NCBI GenBank assembly: GCA_035493475.1
Contig: DATJIF010000123.1
Span: 62,001-126,000, forward strand
Direction of reading: 5' to 3'
DNA: 64,000 nt
Origin: Actinospica sp035493475
Lineage (GTDB): Bacteria; Actinomycetota; Actinomycetes; Streptomycetales; Catenulisporaceae
Positions 51,933 through 59,150 of the stretch are shown here, in pieces. How positions within the stretch are numbered: the first letter of the stretch is position 1; each line of letters begins with the position of its first letter. The translations under genes were made by a program, and so were the position numbers. A model generated the notes under the pieces. The model was not told the DNA's origin, ran no database searches, and saw only the letters and a program-made list of their open reading frames with translations.

Positions 51933-52535
51933 CTAGCCCTCGCGGACGGTGAGCGTTCCGGCGAGGTCGAGGTCTGCGGCGGCCGCGGCGGATCCGGCCC
52001 GGGACAGCAGGACGGCGCCGAGGGCGGTGCTCCAGAAGGTACGGGCCTCGACTTCCGGGGTGCGCGCAAGGGTCCAGCCGCGCTCGCGCATCAGGCGTCG
52101 GAGATAGCGGGCGGACTGGCCGAAGAGCAGGTCCAGATGCTTGTCGACGACCGGGGCGAGGGCGGGGCGGGAGACGGCTGTCGCCAGGGCGCGGGCGACG
52201 AAGGTGAGCGAGGGCATCGCGAGGACCGCGCGGGCGATCTCCATGCGGAACGTCGCGGCGTCGGTCGCGCGGAATCCGACGGACTCGATCGCCTCCGCGT
52301 CGTGCAGCAGACCGAGGAATGCGGCGTGCACGAGCAGCGAGTCCTTGGAGCCGAAGTAGTACGTGACCTGATTGGGGAACACGCCCGCCGCGGCGGCGAT
52401 CTGGGCCACGCTCGGCTCCGCGCCCGGCTGCTGGGCGTGCAGCCGCGTCGTCTGCTCGATGATCCGGTAGCGGGTGGAGCGCCCGCGCTGCTGGGCCGGG
52501 GCGAGCGGCGGGCGCGACCTCGAGTCTGTAGCCAC
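51933..52535 (-). CDS. TetR-family transcriptional regulator
   Basis: 200 residues. HTH: SVAQIAAAAGVFPNQVTYYFGSKDSLLVHAAFLGLLHDAE; the TYYFGSKD form is typical. GTG at 52535 follows a TTCCTG-N17-TACAAT promoter whose -10 ends 7 nt before it, so the message is probably leaderless. Divergent from the ketosynthase, with two operators in the gap. Confidence 0.9.
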   Translation of the reverse strand: MATDSRSRPPLAPAQQRGRSTRYRIIEQTTRLHAQQPGAEPSVAQIAAAAGVFPNQVTYYFGSKDSLLVHAAFLGLLHDAEAIESVGFRATDAATFRMEIARAVLAMPSLTFVARALATAVSRPALAPVVDKHLDLLFGQSARYLRRLMRERGWTLARTPEVEARTFWSTALGAVLLSRAGSAAAAADLDLAGTLTVREG

Positions 52536-52542
52536 GAAGGAA

Positions 52543-52586
52543 TTGTATGTGATACAAACAGGCTCAGGAAGTTGTACGGCATACAA
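52543..52586. promoter_or_regulatory. Two TetR operators between TetR and ketosynthase
   Basis: TTGTAT-GTG-ATACAA (52543-52557), perfect, and TTGTAC-GGC-ATACAA (52572-52586), one mismatch; centres 29 bp apart. The first covers the -10 of tetR (TACAAT on the reverse strand, 52542-52547). Confidence 0.75.
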
Positions 52587-52604
52587 GATCGAGGGAGCGG
52601 CCGG

Positions 52605-53837
52605 ATGTCAGTCAGCGAAGTGGTGGTCACCGGACTCGGCGCGATCACGCCGCTCGGCGGGGACGTCGCCGCGACCTGGGCGGCGCTGCTGGCCGGGGAG
52701 TCCGGGATCCGGGACGAGGCGGAGGGGCTGCTCGCGGACGCCGAACTGCCCGCCACGATCGCGGCGGCGATGGCCGTCGACCCGGCGGACCGGATGAAGC
52801 CGGTGCAGGCGCGCCGGCTGGACCGGTCCCAGCAGGCGGCGCTGGTGGCCGCGGCCGAGGCGTGGGCCGACGCCGGCTCGCCGGAGGTGGATCCGGACCG
52901 GCTCGCGGCGGCGGTCGGCACCGGGATCGGCGGTGTCACGACCCTGCTCCAGCAGGACGACGTGCTGGAGACCCGCGGAGTGCGCAAGGTCTCTCCGCGC
53001 ACCGTGCCGATGCTGATGCCGAACGGTTCCGCCGCGCTGGTGAGCATCGAGTACGGAGCCCGCGCCGGGGCGTACACGCCGGTGTCCGCGTGCTCGTCCG
53101 GGGCCGAGGCGATCGCGCTCGGCGCTCGGCTGATTCGCGCGGGGGAGGCGGACGTGGTCATCGCGGGCGGTACGGAGGCCGCCATCACGCCGATCACGAT
53201 CGCGGGATTCGCCCAGGCCGCCGCACTCTCCCGGTGCGAAGGCGATCCGGCCTCCGCGTCACGTCCGTTCGCCGCCGACCGCGACGGGTTCATCCTGGGG
53301 GAGGGTGCCGCGATCGTCGTGCTCGAAAGCGCGGAGCACGCCGCCGCGCGCGGTGCCCGGGTGCACGCCGTCCTCGCGGGCGCCGGAATCGCCTCGGACG
53401 CTTACCACGTCACCGCACCGGCGCCGGACGGCAGCGGCCAGATCGCGGCGATCCGCAAGGCTCTGGCTCAGGCCGGGCTCGCTCCCGGGGACGTCAGCCA
53501 CGTGAACGCGCACGCGACGGGAACGCCGGTCGGCGACGTGGCCGAGGCGGAGGCGATCAGCCAGGTGTTCGGCGACTCCATCGCCGTCACCGCGCCGAAG
53601 GCCTCGATCGGCCACCTGGTCGGCGCGGCCGGGGCGGTCGAGGCGCTGATCGCGATCCTGAGCGTCGAGAACGACGTCGTCCCGCCGACCCGGAACCTCA
53701 CCGAGACGGCGATCGATCCCGAAATCAAGCTGGACGTCGTGACCACGCGGCGCGACACCCCGCAGCGTGCCGTGCTCTCGAACTCCTTCGGCTTCGGCGG
53801 CCAGAACGTGTCGCTGATCTTCACGAAGTCGATCTAA
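52605..53837 (+). CDS. Beta-ketoacyl-ACP synthase II (FabF-like)
   Basis: 410 residues. Catalytic triad Cys163 in VSACSSGAEAI, His in NAHATGTPVGD, His in IGHLVGAAGAVE; also SRPFAADRDGFILGEGA and SNSFGFGGQN. It condenses malonyl-ACP with an acyl chain. No other fatty-acid or PKS genes nearby, so a stand-alone KAS, regulated by the divergent TetR. GAGGGAG 8 nt before ATG. The stop overlaps the convergent MarR stop. Confidence 0.92.
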   Translation: MSVSEVVVTGLGAITPLGGDVAATWAALLAGESGIRDEAEGLLADAELPATIAAAMAVDPADRMKPVQARRLDRSQQAALVAAAEAWADAGSPEVDPDRLAAAVGTGIGGVTTLLQQDDVLETRGVRKVSPRTVPMLMPNGSAALVSIEYGARAGAYTPVSACSSGAEAIALGARLIRAGEADVVIAGGTEAAITPITIAGFAQAAALSRCEGDPASASRPFAADRDGFILGEGAAIVVLESAEHAAARGARVHAVLAGAGIASDAYHVTAPAPDGSGQIAAIRKALAQAGLAPGDVSHVNAHATGTPVGDVAEAEAISQVFGDSIAVTAPKASIGHLVGAAGAVEALIAILSVENDVVPPTRNLTETAIDPEIKLDVVTTRRDTPQRAVLSNSFGFGGQNVSLIFTKSI

Positions 53838-54301
53838 GCGTTCGGAACCGCCTTCGCGATGGCGCGCAGCACGCGTTCGTAGGCGTCGACGTCCGCTTCG
53901 TCGAACCCGTCGATAGTGTCGAGGATCCGTCCGATCAGCGGCCCGAAGAAGCTCCAGCCGAGCGCCTTGGCCTCCTGGCTCACGATGAGCAGCACCCTGC
54001 GACGGTCGTGCGGGTCGCGCTCGCGGGCCAGCAGGCCGTGCGCTTCGAGCCGGTCGACCACGGCGGTCGTGGCGGGGGAGTTCAGCCGCAGCCGCGTGCC
54101 GAGGCGGCCCGGCGTCATCGACTCCTCGGCGCGCTCGGCGTCGAGCATCGTGATCAGGGCGCGCAGATCGGTCGGGTGCAGGCTGTGCTCGGCGGCGAAC
54201 GCGGCGGCCTGCAGGTCGAGGTCCACGGCGACCGACCGCAGCAGGTGCACCAGGCCGATCCGGGGATGCGTGGCCGACTCGTCGCCCGCATTGCGTGGCA
54301 T
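53834..54301 (-). CDS. MarR-family transcriptional regulator
   Basis: 155 residues. Winged HTH: LHPTDLRALITMLDAERAEESMTPGRLGTRLRLNSPATTAVVDRLEAHGLLARERDPHDRRRVLLIVSQ. Divergent from the alpha/beta hydrolase; the 12-bp dyad at 54321-54347 is its probable operator. The 3' end overlaps the ketosynthase stop on the other strand. Confidence 0.92.
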   Translation of the reverse strand: MPRNAGDESATHPRIGLVHLLRSVAVDLDLQAAAFAAEHSLHPTDLRALITMLDAERAEESMTPGRLGTRLRLNSPATTAVVDRLEAHGLLARERDPHDRRRVLLIVSQEAKALGWSFFGPLIGRILDTIDGFDEADVDAYERVLRAIAKAVPNA

Positions 54302-54347
54302 CCGCTACCCCACTATTCTCTCGATGAGTGAGCTACTCACTCATCGA
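54291..54347 (+). promoter_or_regulatory. Hydrolase promoter with MarR operator over the start codon
   Basis: -35 TTGCGT (54291-54296), 17-nt spacer, -10 TATTCT (54314-54319). A perfect dyad with 12-bp arms TCGATGAGTGAG (54321-54332) and CTCACTCATCGA (54336-54347), spacer CTA, covers the expected start site and the first seven codons. Confidence 0.75.
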
Positions 54348-55188
54348 TACTACTGCCTTCGACGCCGCCTACGACACGCTCATCGCCCGCTGGGATGTTC
54401 CCGTAGAGCCCATCGACGTGCCCACGCGGTTCGGCGTGACGCGCGTGAACGCCTGCGGACCGCACGACGCGCCGCCCCTCGTCCTGCTGCACGGCGGCCG
54501 CGGCAACTCAGCCTCCTGGTACGCGAACGCCGCCGCGCTCGCCCGAACCCGACGCGTCTACGCCCCGGACACCATCGGCGACCCCGGCCGCAGCCGCAAC
54601 ACCGGCGATCCGGTCCGTACGCGCCGTGACCTGCTGGACTGGCTGGCCGGTCTCCTCGCCGAGCTCAAGATCGAACGCACGGACCTGTGCGGCCACTCCT
54701 TCGGCGCCTGGCTGGCCCTGACGCACACCCTGCACGCGCCACGCGGCAGCGTCGGCCGACTCGCCCTGCTCGACCCGACGCAATGCTTCGCCGGATTCGC
54801 CCCCGCCTGCCTGTGGCACGCCTTGCCGACGATGCTCCGCCCGTCCCGGGGCAACGACGGATACCTGCGCTGGGAGACCGGCGGCGCCGAACTCGATCCC
54901 GACTGGCTCGCCGTGCAGCGGCTGTCCGCGACGGTCCCGACCGGCAGGATCATCCCCGGTCAGCGGCCGAAGCGAGCGGACCTCGAGGTGTTGGACGTGC
55001 CGGTACTCGTCCTGCTCGCCGAACGCAGCCGCGTGCACGACATCGACACCGTCGCCCGGCGCGCCAGCAGCACCCTGCCACGCGCCGTCGTCCACACCCT
55101 CCCCGGCGTCTCCCACCACATGCTCCCGTTCACGCGGGCCGAGGAGCTGAACGAGCAGCTCACGGACTTCTTCGCCGCCGACGCGTAA
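54328..55188 (+). CDS. Alpha/beta hydrolase
   Basis: 286 residues. LLHGGRGNSASWY gives the oxyanion hole, CGHSFGAW holds nucleophile Ser124, VLLAERSRVHD is the acid region and PGVSHHMLPF carries the His. GTG at 54328 lies about 8 nt after the -10 box, so the message is likely leaderless. The first codons double as the MarR operator. Substrate unknown. Confidence 0.9.
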   Translation: MSYSLIDTTAFDAAYDTLIARWDVPVEPIDVPTRFGVTRVNACGPHDAPPLVLLHGGRGNSASWYANAAALARTRRVYAPDTIGDPGRSRNTGDPVRTRRDLLDWLAGLLAELKIERTDLCGHSFGAWLALTHTLHAPRGSVGRLALLDPTQCFAGFAPACLWHALPTMLRPSRGNDGYLRWETGGAELDPDWLAVQRLSATVPTGRIIPGQRPKRADLEVLDVPVLVLLAERSRVHDIDTVARRASSTLPRAVVHTLPGVSHHMLPFTRAEELNEQLTDFFAADA

Positions 55189-55272
55189 CCCGAATGGCCG
55201 TACCCCGGTAGGCGGTGCGCGCCGGGGCGGCCGAGGCTCGAGGCGTACGGCTTGTCACGCAGAAGGGATCCG

Positions 55273-55617
55273 ATGGCGATGAGCGACATCCTCGGGAGTC
55301 TGCTGTCCCAGGTCACCAAGAGCGACGGCCTCAAGGGTCTGGTCTCCAAGCTGATGGAGGGCGGCCTCGGCGACCAGGTGAAGTCCTGGATCGCACCCGG
55401 CAGCAACCAGCCGGTCAGCGCCGACCAGGTCAAGGACGCGCTGGGGCAGGAGCAGGTCAACAAGCTCGCCGAGCAGGCCGGGACCACGCCGGACGAGGCG
55501 GCCTCGCAGCTCGCGCAGAAGCTGCCCAACGCGGTGGACCAGCTCACCCCGGACGGCACCGTGCCCAGCGCCGACTCCGTCAAGGACCAGGTGGGCAAGC
55601 TGTTCAGCAGCCACTGA
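55273..55617 (+). CDS. yidB: YidB-family protein (DUF937)
   Basis: 114 residues. SDILGSLLSQ, GLGDQVKSWIAPGSNQPVSADQVKDALGQEQVNKLAEQAG and SQLAQKLPNAVDQLTPDG are the YidB signature. Soluble, role unknown in general. AGAAGGGA lies 6 nt before the ATG at 55273; an upstream TTG at 55252 is less likely. Confidence 0.92.
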   Translation: MAMSDILGSLLSQVTKSDGLKGLVSKLMEGGLGDQVKSWIAPGSNQPVSADQVKDALGQEQVNKLAEQAGTTPDEAASQLAQKLPNAVDQLTPDGTVPSADSVKDQVGKLFSSH

Positions 55618-55634
55618 GCGCGGACGACGAAGGT

Positions 55635-55665
55635 GTGGCGCCGCCGGTCAGTCCTGCGGCGCCAC
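55635..55665. terminator. Hairpin terminator between yidB and carboxypeptidase
   Basis: GTGGCGCCGC (55635-55644) and GCGGCGCCAC (55656-55665), 10-bp perfect arms, 11-nt loop. The right arm lies within the last codons of the convergent carboxypeptidase gene. Confidence 0.7.
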
Positions 55666-56574
55666 GCGGTCCGCCAACTGCTTCGCGGCGTCCAGACCGG
55701 CCGTGACCAGGTTCGAGCCGTGCTGCCCGAGCACGACGCCGATCAGCGTCACGTCGCCGCTCGACGTGTGCCGCTCGGACCGGAACATGAAGCAGCCCCC
55801 GGCCGCGTCGTCCGAACCGGTCTTCATGCCGACGAACCCGTCCTCGCCGAGCAGCGCGTCCGTGTTGGTTATCTCCCCGGCGACCGGCAGCGAGTAGCTG
55901 CGGGTCGCCATCATCGCGGCGAGCGTCGGGTCCTGCGCGACCACCCGCGCCAAACGCAGCTGATCGACGGCCGTCGACACCGTGCCCGTGTCGAATCCGC
56001 TCGGATCGGTATAGGTCGTGTCGGACATGCCCAGCGACTGCGCGGTGCGGTTCATCTCGGCTACGAAGGCTGAGACGCTGCCGTCGATCTCGCGCGCGGC
56101 GAGGACGGCGACATTGTTCGCGGACGGCAGCAGGATCGCCATCAGCGCCTCCCGCTCCGTGAGCTCCTCACCAGCGCTCACGTCGACGACGGACTGATCC
56201 TCACGCCGCCGCGCCGCGGTGTCCACGACATCGCTCTCACTGACCGAGAACGTCGGCCCGCTCTCGCCCGCACTCAGCGGATAGTGCTTGAGCACGAGGT
56301 ACGCGGTCATCACCTTCGCCACGCTGGCTATCGGCACCGGCCCCTCATCCGGGCTCGCCGCCACCTGGCCGTCACCGAGCACGTACGCGCCCTGCCCGAC
56401 CTGCGGCCAGCCGTCCGTCGACAGCACTGTCGCCTGCGAGTCGCCGCGCAGGTGGACGGCCGCCGCGATCCCCGTTGCCGCGAGCACGAGGGCCAGCAGC
56501 ATCCCGAGCACCGGGCGACGGCCCCGCCCCTGTCGGACCGTCGCCCCGTGCCGAGGCTGCACTGTCGTGGTCAT
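55648..56574 (-). CDS. D-alanyl-D-alanine carboxypeptidase (peptidase S11)
   Basis: 308 residues. An N-terminal membrane helix (PVLGMLLALVLAATGIAAAV), then SxxK in IASVAKVMTA, SxN in LPSANNVAVL, and KTG in GMKTGSDDAAGGC. Such low-molecular-weight PBPs trim the terminal D-Ala of peptidoglycan stem peptides. No C-terminal amphipathic anchor; the N-terminal helix probably holds it at the membrane. Confidence 0.93.
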   Translation of the reverse strand: MTTTVQPRHGATVRQGRGRRPVLGMLLALVLAATGIAAAVHLRGDSQATVLSTDGWPQVGQGAYVLGDGQVAASPDEGPVPIASVAKVMTAYLVLKHYPLSAGESGPTFSVSESDVVDTAARRREDQSVVDVSAGEELTEREALMAILLPSANNVAVLAAREIDGSVSAFVAEMNRTAQSLGMSDTTYTDPSGFDTGTVSTAVDQLRLARVVAQDPTLAAMMATRSYSLPVAGEITNTDALLGEDGFVGMKTGSDDAAGGCFMFRSERHTSSGDVTLIGVVLGQHGSNLVTAGLDAAKQLADRVAPQD

Positions 56575-56702
56575 GCCGACCAGTCAAGGCGGCGTGACGT
56601 TGCCGGCGTGTATGTGCTTTTCGATACGCGGACGATATGCGCCGCGGCTCAGACAACCCAGAGCGAGCCGTCGTTGTTCTGGCGAGTCCGGACACCGGCC
56701 GG

Positions 56703-57857
56703 TCAGCCGTCGAGCCCCCGCAGCGACTGCCGCACGCGCGCTGCCTGCCGGGTCAGGTGGTCGCGTTCGGGCACGTTCGTGGCGGCGCGGGAGGCCTCGG
56801 CGTAGAGCTCGGCGGCCTGCTTGAGATCGCCCGCGCGCTCGGTGAGGTGGGCGCGAACGGCCGTGTGGCGCGGCAGTTCCGGATCCAGCCCGGCCAGCGC
56901 GCGCAGTCCGGCGTGCGGGCCGTCCGCCTCACCGACCGCCACCGCGCGGTTGAGCCGCACGACCGGACTGTCCGTCAGTTTGAGCAGTTCGTCGTACCAC
57001 TCGACGATCTGCACCCAGTCCGTCTCGTCCGTGCTCAGCGCGTCCGCGTGCAGGGCAGCGATCGCGGCCTGCGCCTGGTACTCGCCGAGCCGGTCGCGGG
57101 CCAGTGCGGCCTGGAGTATCGCCACGCCCTCCGCGATGAGCCCGGTGTCCCAGCGGGACCGGTCCTGCTCGGCGAGCGGCACGAGGCGGCCGTCCGGGCC
57201 GGTGCGCGATGCGCGGCGGGCATGGTGCAGCAGCATCAGCGCGAGCAGGCCCGACGCCTCGGGTTCGTCGGTCGCGGCGGCGAGCTGCCGGGTGAGCCGG
57301 ATCGCCTCGGCGGCCAGGTCGACGTCCCCGCTGTAGCCCTCGTTGAAGACCAGGTAGAGCACGCGCAGCACGGTCGCCACGTCGCCCGGCCGGTCGAGCG
57401 GCAGCCCCGTGATCCGCCGCTTGGCCCGGCTGATCCGCTGCGCCATCGTCGCCTCGGGCACCAGATAGGCCGTGGCGATCTGGCGCGTCGTCAGGCCGCC
57501 GACGGCGCGCAGCGTCAGGGCGACGGCCGAGCCGGGGGACAGGGACGGATGGGCGCACAGGAAGTAGAGCCACAGCGAGTCGTCCGCGCCGGTCACCGGG
57601 CCGGCCGGGGGCTCCACCTCGACGGCGAGTTCCCGGCCCCGGCGCGAGGCCTGCGCCCGCGTGGCGTCGACGAACCTGCGCCACGCGGCCGTGACCAGCC
57701 AGCCCTTCGGGTCCCGCGGCGGATCGTCCGGCCACGTCTCCAGGGCGCGGATCACGGCCTCCTGCACGGCGTCCTCGGCCGACGCGAAATCCGCTCCGCG
57801 CCGGACGAGGACGCCGATCACCGCGGGGACGAGCTCCCGCAGCAGCGGTTCGTTCAC
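56703..57857 (-). CDS. ECF42-type RNA polymerase sigma factor with C-terminal TPR-like domain
   Basis: 384 residues. Sigma2: SAEDAVQEAVIRALETWPDDPPRDPKGWLVTAAWRRFVD; sigma4: ALTLRAVGGLTTRQIATAYLVPEATMAQRISRAKRRI; then a ~200-residue helical extension with VLYLVFNEGYSGD, as in the ECF42 group. GTG at 57857 overlaps the DGPF stop (GTGA), so they are co-expressed. No anti-sigma gene nearby, as is usual for the group. The TGTCGA/CGTC promoter upstream is probably its own target. Confidence 0.93.
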   Translation of the reverse strand: MNEPLLRELVPAVIGVLVRRGADFASAEDAVQEAVIRALETWPDDPPRDPKGWLVTAAWRRFVDATRAQASRRGRELAVEVEPPAGPVTGADDSLWLYFLCAHPSLSPGSAVALTLRAVGGLTTRQIATAYLVPEATMAQRISRAKRRITGLPLDRPGDVATVLRVLYLVFNEGYSGDVDLAAEAIRLTRQLAAATDEPEASGLLALMLLHHARRASRTGPDGRLVPLAEQDRSRWDTGLIAEGVAILQAALARDRLGEYQAQAAIAALHADALSTDETDWVQIVEWYDELLKLTDSPVVRLNRAVAVGEADGPHAGLRALAGLDPELPRHTAVRAHLTERAGDLKQAAELYAEASRAATNVPERDHLTRQAARVRQSLRGLDG

Positions 57858-58261
57858 TCTGTCACCGTGGGCATCTCGGTGAGGAACGGGCGCAGCTCGA
57901 GCCACTCGTGGATCGGCTCGCCGTTCGCACCCGGCGCCGCGGACAGCTCGGCGGCCAGTTCGAGCGCCCGCTCGTAGCTGTCGACGTCGATCACCATCCA
58001 GCCGGCGATCAGGTCCTTCGTCTCCGGGAACGGGCCGTCCACGACGGGGGCGCCGGTCTCCGCGTCCGAGCGGACGAAGGTGCCCTGCGGGGAGAGCGCC
58101 TCGCCGCCGGCGTACTCGCCGGTCGTCTCCAGCCGCGCCGCGAAATCCCGCATGTACTTGATGTGCGCCGAGACCTCCTCCGGCGTCCACTGGTCCATCG
58201 GCACGTCGTTGACCGCGGCCGGGGCGCCCCGGTAGTGCTTGAGCAGCAGGTACTTCGCCAT
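57854..58261 (-). CDS. DGPF/YCII-related protein, partner of ECF42 sigma factor
   Basis: 135 residues. Core YCII features with the DGPF motif in VVDGPFPETKDLIAGWMVIDVDS, and a conserved N-terminus MAKYLLLKHYRG. The family is the usual partner of ECF42 factors, role unknown. ATG at 58261 has GAGGAGG upstream. It overlaps the sigma gene by 4 bp. Confidence 0.93.
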   Translation of the reverse strand: MAKYLLLKHYRGAPAAVNDVPMDQWTPEEVSAHIKYMRDFAARLETTGEYAGGEALSPQGTFVRSDAETGAPVVDGPFPETKDLIAGWMVIDVDSYERALELAAELSAAPGANGEPIHEWLELRPFLTEMPTVTE

Positions 58262-58341
58262 GATGTCCTCCTCGTGTCGTCGGGTCCCATTGTGGACTCG
58301 CAACCCTGGGACGGAGCCGACCCGGCGTTCTCGACATCCCC

Positions 58342-58370
58342 GACGGAGCAATCCCAAGATTTTTTCGACA
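58342..58370 (-). promoter_or_regulatory. Likely ECF42-dependent promoter
   Basis: Reverse strand: -35 TGTCGA (58365-58370), 19-nt spacer, -10 CGTC (58342-58345). This fits the TGTCGA/CGTC-type motif described for ECF42 targets and lies ~80 bp upstream of the DGPF start, so the operon is probably autoregulated. Confidence 0.7.
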
Positions 58371-58399
58371 GCCGGGGTTCGGATCGTGATACTGGCTCG

Positions 58400-58807
58400 G
58401 TGAATGACGCGGGCATTGAGTGGGGCGGGCGGCGCGAGACGCCGGCGACGCAGAGCGAGGAGCGGTTCGCCGCCGCGCTGGAGGCACTGTCTCCGGGCCT
58501 GGATTACTGGCTCCACCACGACGGACGCGGCGACTGGCTGCTGGTGTCGTGGGACTTCGTCGAGGAGAACACGGTGCGCGCCACGCTGCGGCTGGACGTC
58601 GACGAGTCGGGTTTCCGCGGCGGCTGGAGCCCGTCGCTGCTGAACTGGGACGACGGCATGCGCGCCGAGGACGCCGAGATCAGCACGGTCGGGCCGGACG
58701 GCGTGAGCGAGGCGACGAAGGACCGGTCGCCGGAGGAGCTCGCCGAGGCGGCGGCCCTGTGGTTCGCCGACCACCAGAGCCGGTGGACGTGGTCGGGCAA
58801 GAAGTAG
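58400..58807 (+). CDS. Hypothetical protein, 135 residues
   Basis: Not recognised. A soluble, Trp-rich acidic protein with LDYWLHHDGRGDWLLVSWDF and LLNWDDGMRAEDAEISTV, ending ADHQSRWTWSGKK. GTG at 58400 has no Shine-Dalgarno site; a possible -10 GATACT (58388-58393) with -35 TTCGAC (58364-58369, 18 nt away) would make it leaderless. Its -35 overlaps the ECF42-type promoter on the other strand. Confidence 0.65.
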   Translation: MNDAGIEWGGRRETPATQSEERFAAALEALSPGLDYWLHHDGRGDWLLVSWDFVEENTVRATLRLDVDESGFRGGWSPSLLNWDDGMRAEDAEISTVGPDGVSEATKDRSPEELAEAAALWFADHQSRWTWSGKK

Positions 58808-58833
58808 TCGGACGATAGCGCCGCCCTGCCCTC

Positions 58834-58855
58834 CTCCACCCCCCTGTGAGTGGAG
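58834..58855 (+). terminator. Short hairpin after the hypothetical gene
   Basis: CTCCAC (58834-58839) pairs with GTGGAG (58850-58855), 26 bp after the stop. The 343-bp gap to the SARP gene (58808-59150) also holds a 22-codon reverse-strand frame at 58897-58965; I see nothing else. Confidence 0.45.
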
Positions 58856-58896
58856 GGAGCAGAGCGGATCGCTACTCACGGCCGGGTGGTGGTGGT

Positions 58897-58965
58897 CTAC
58901 CGCTCCGTCGGGGCACGTCGCTCCGCGGCGAGTGCGTAGGTGTCCGGCCGTCTCGCTGATCTCAT
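58897..58965 (-). CDS. Possible 22-residue peptide gene
   Basis: ATG at 58965 is preceded by GAAAGGGA at a 5-nt spacing, one of the best ribosome-binding sites in the window, and the frame ends with TAG at 58897. The peptide is basic and Arg/Ala-rich, with a central DTYALAAERR. It is divergent from the SARP gene. It may be a real small peptide or chance. Confidence 0.3.
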   Translation of the reverse strand: MRSARRPDTYALAAERRAPTER

Positions 58966-59150
58966 GGGATCCCTTTCGCTCAAGTGGGGCGGCTCGCCGT
59001 TCGGGCCCGTCACGCGGCGGATCCCCCGGTGCGTGCCGACCTCGAACTGCGAGCCGAAGTCCACTCTGCGTCGCCGACATCTACGCTTCATCTATCCTCT
59101 GCGGAGGCACCCGCGTCCGCGGGGGTCGTCAGGAGCGGGAGCGGCCGGTC

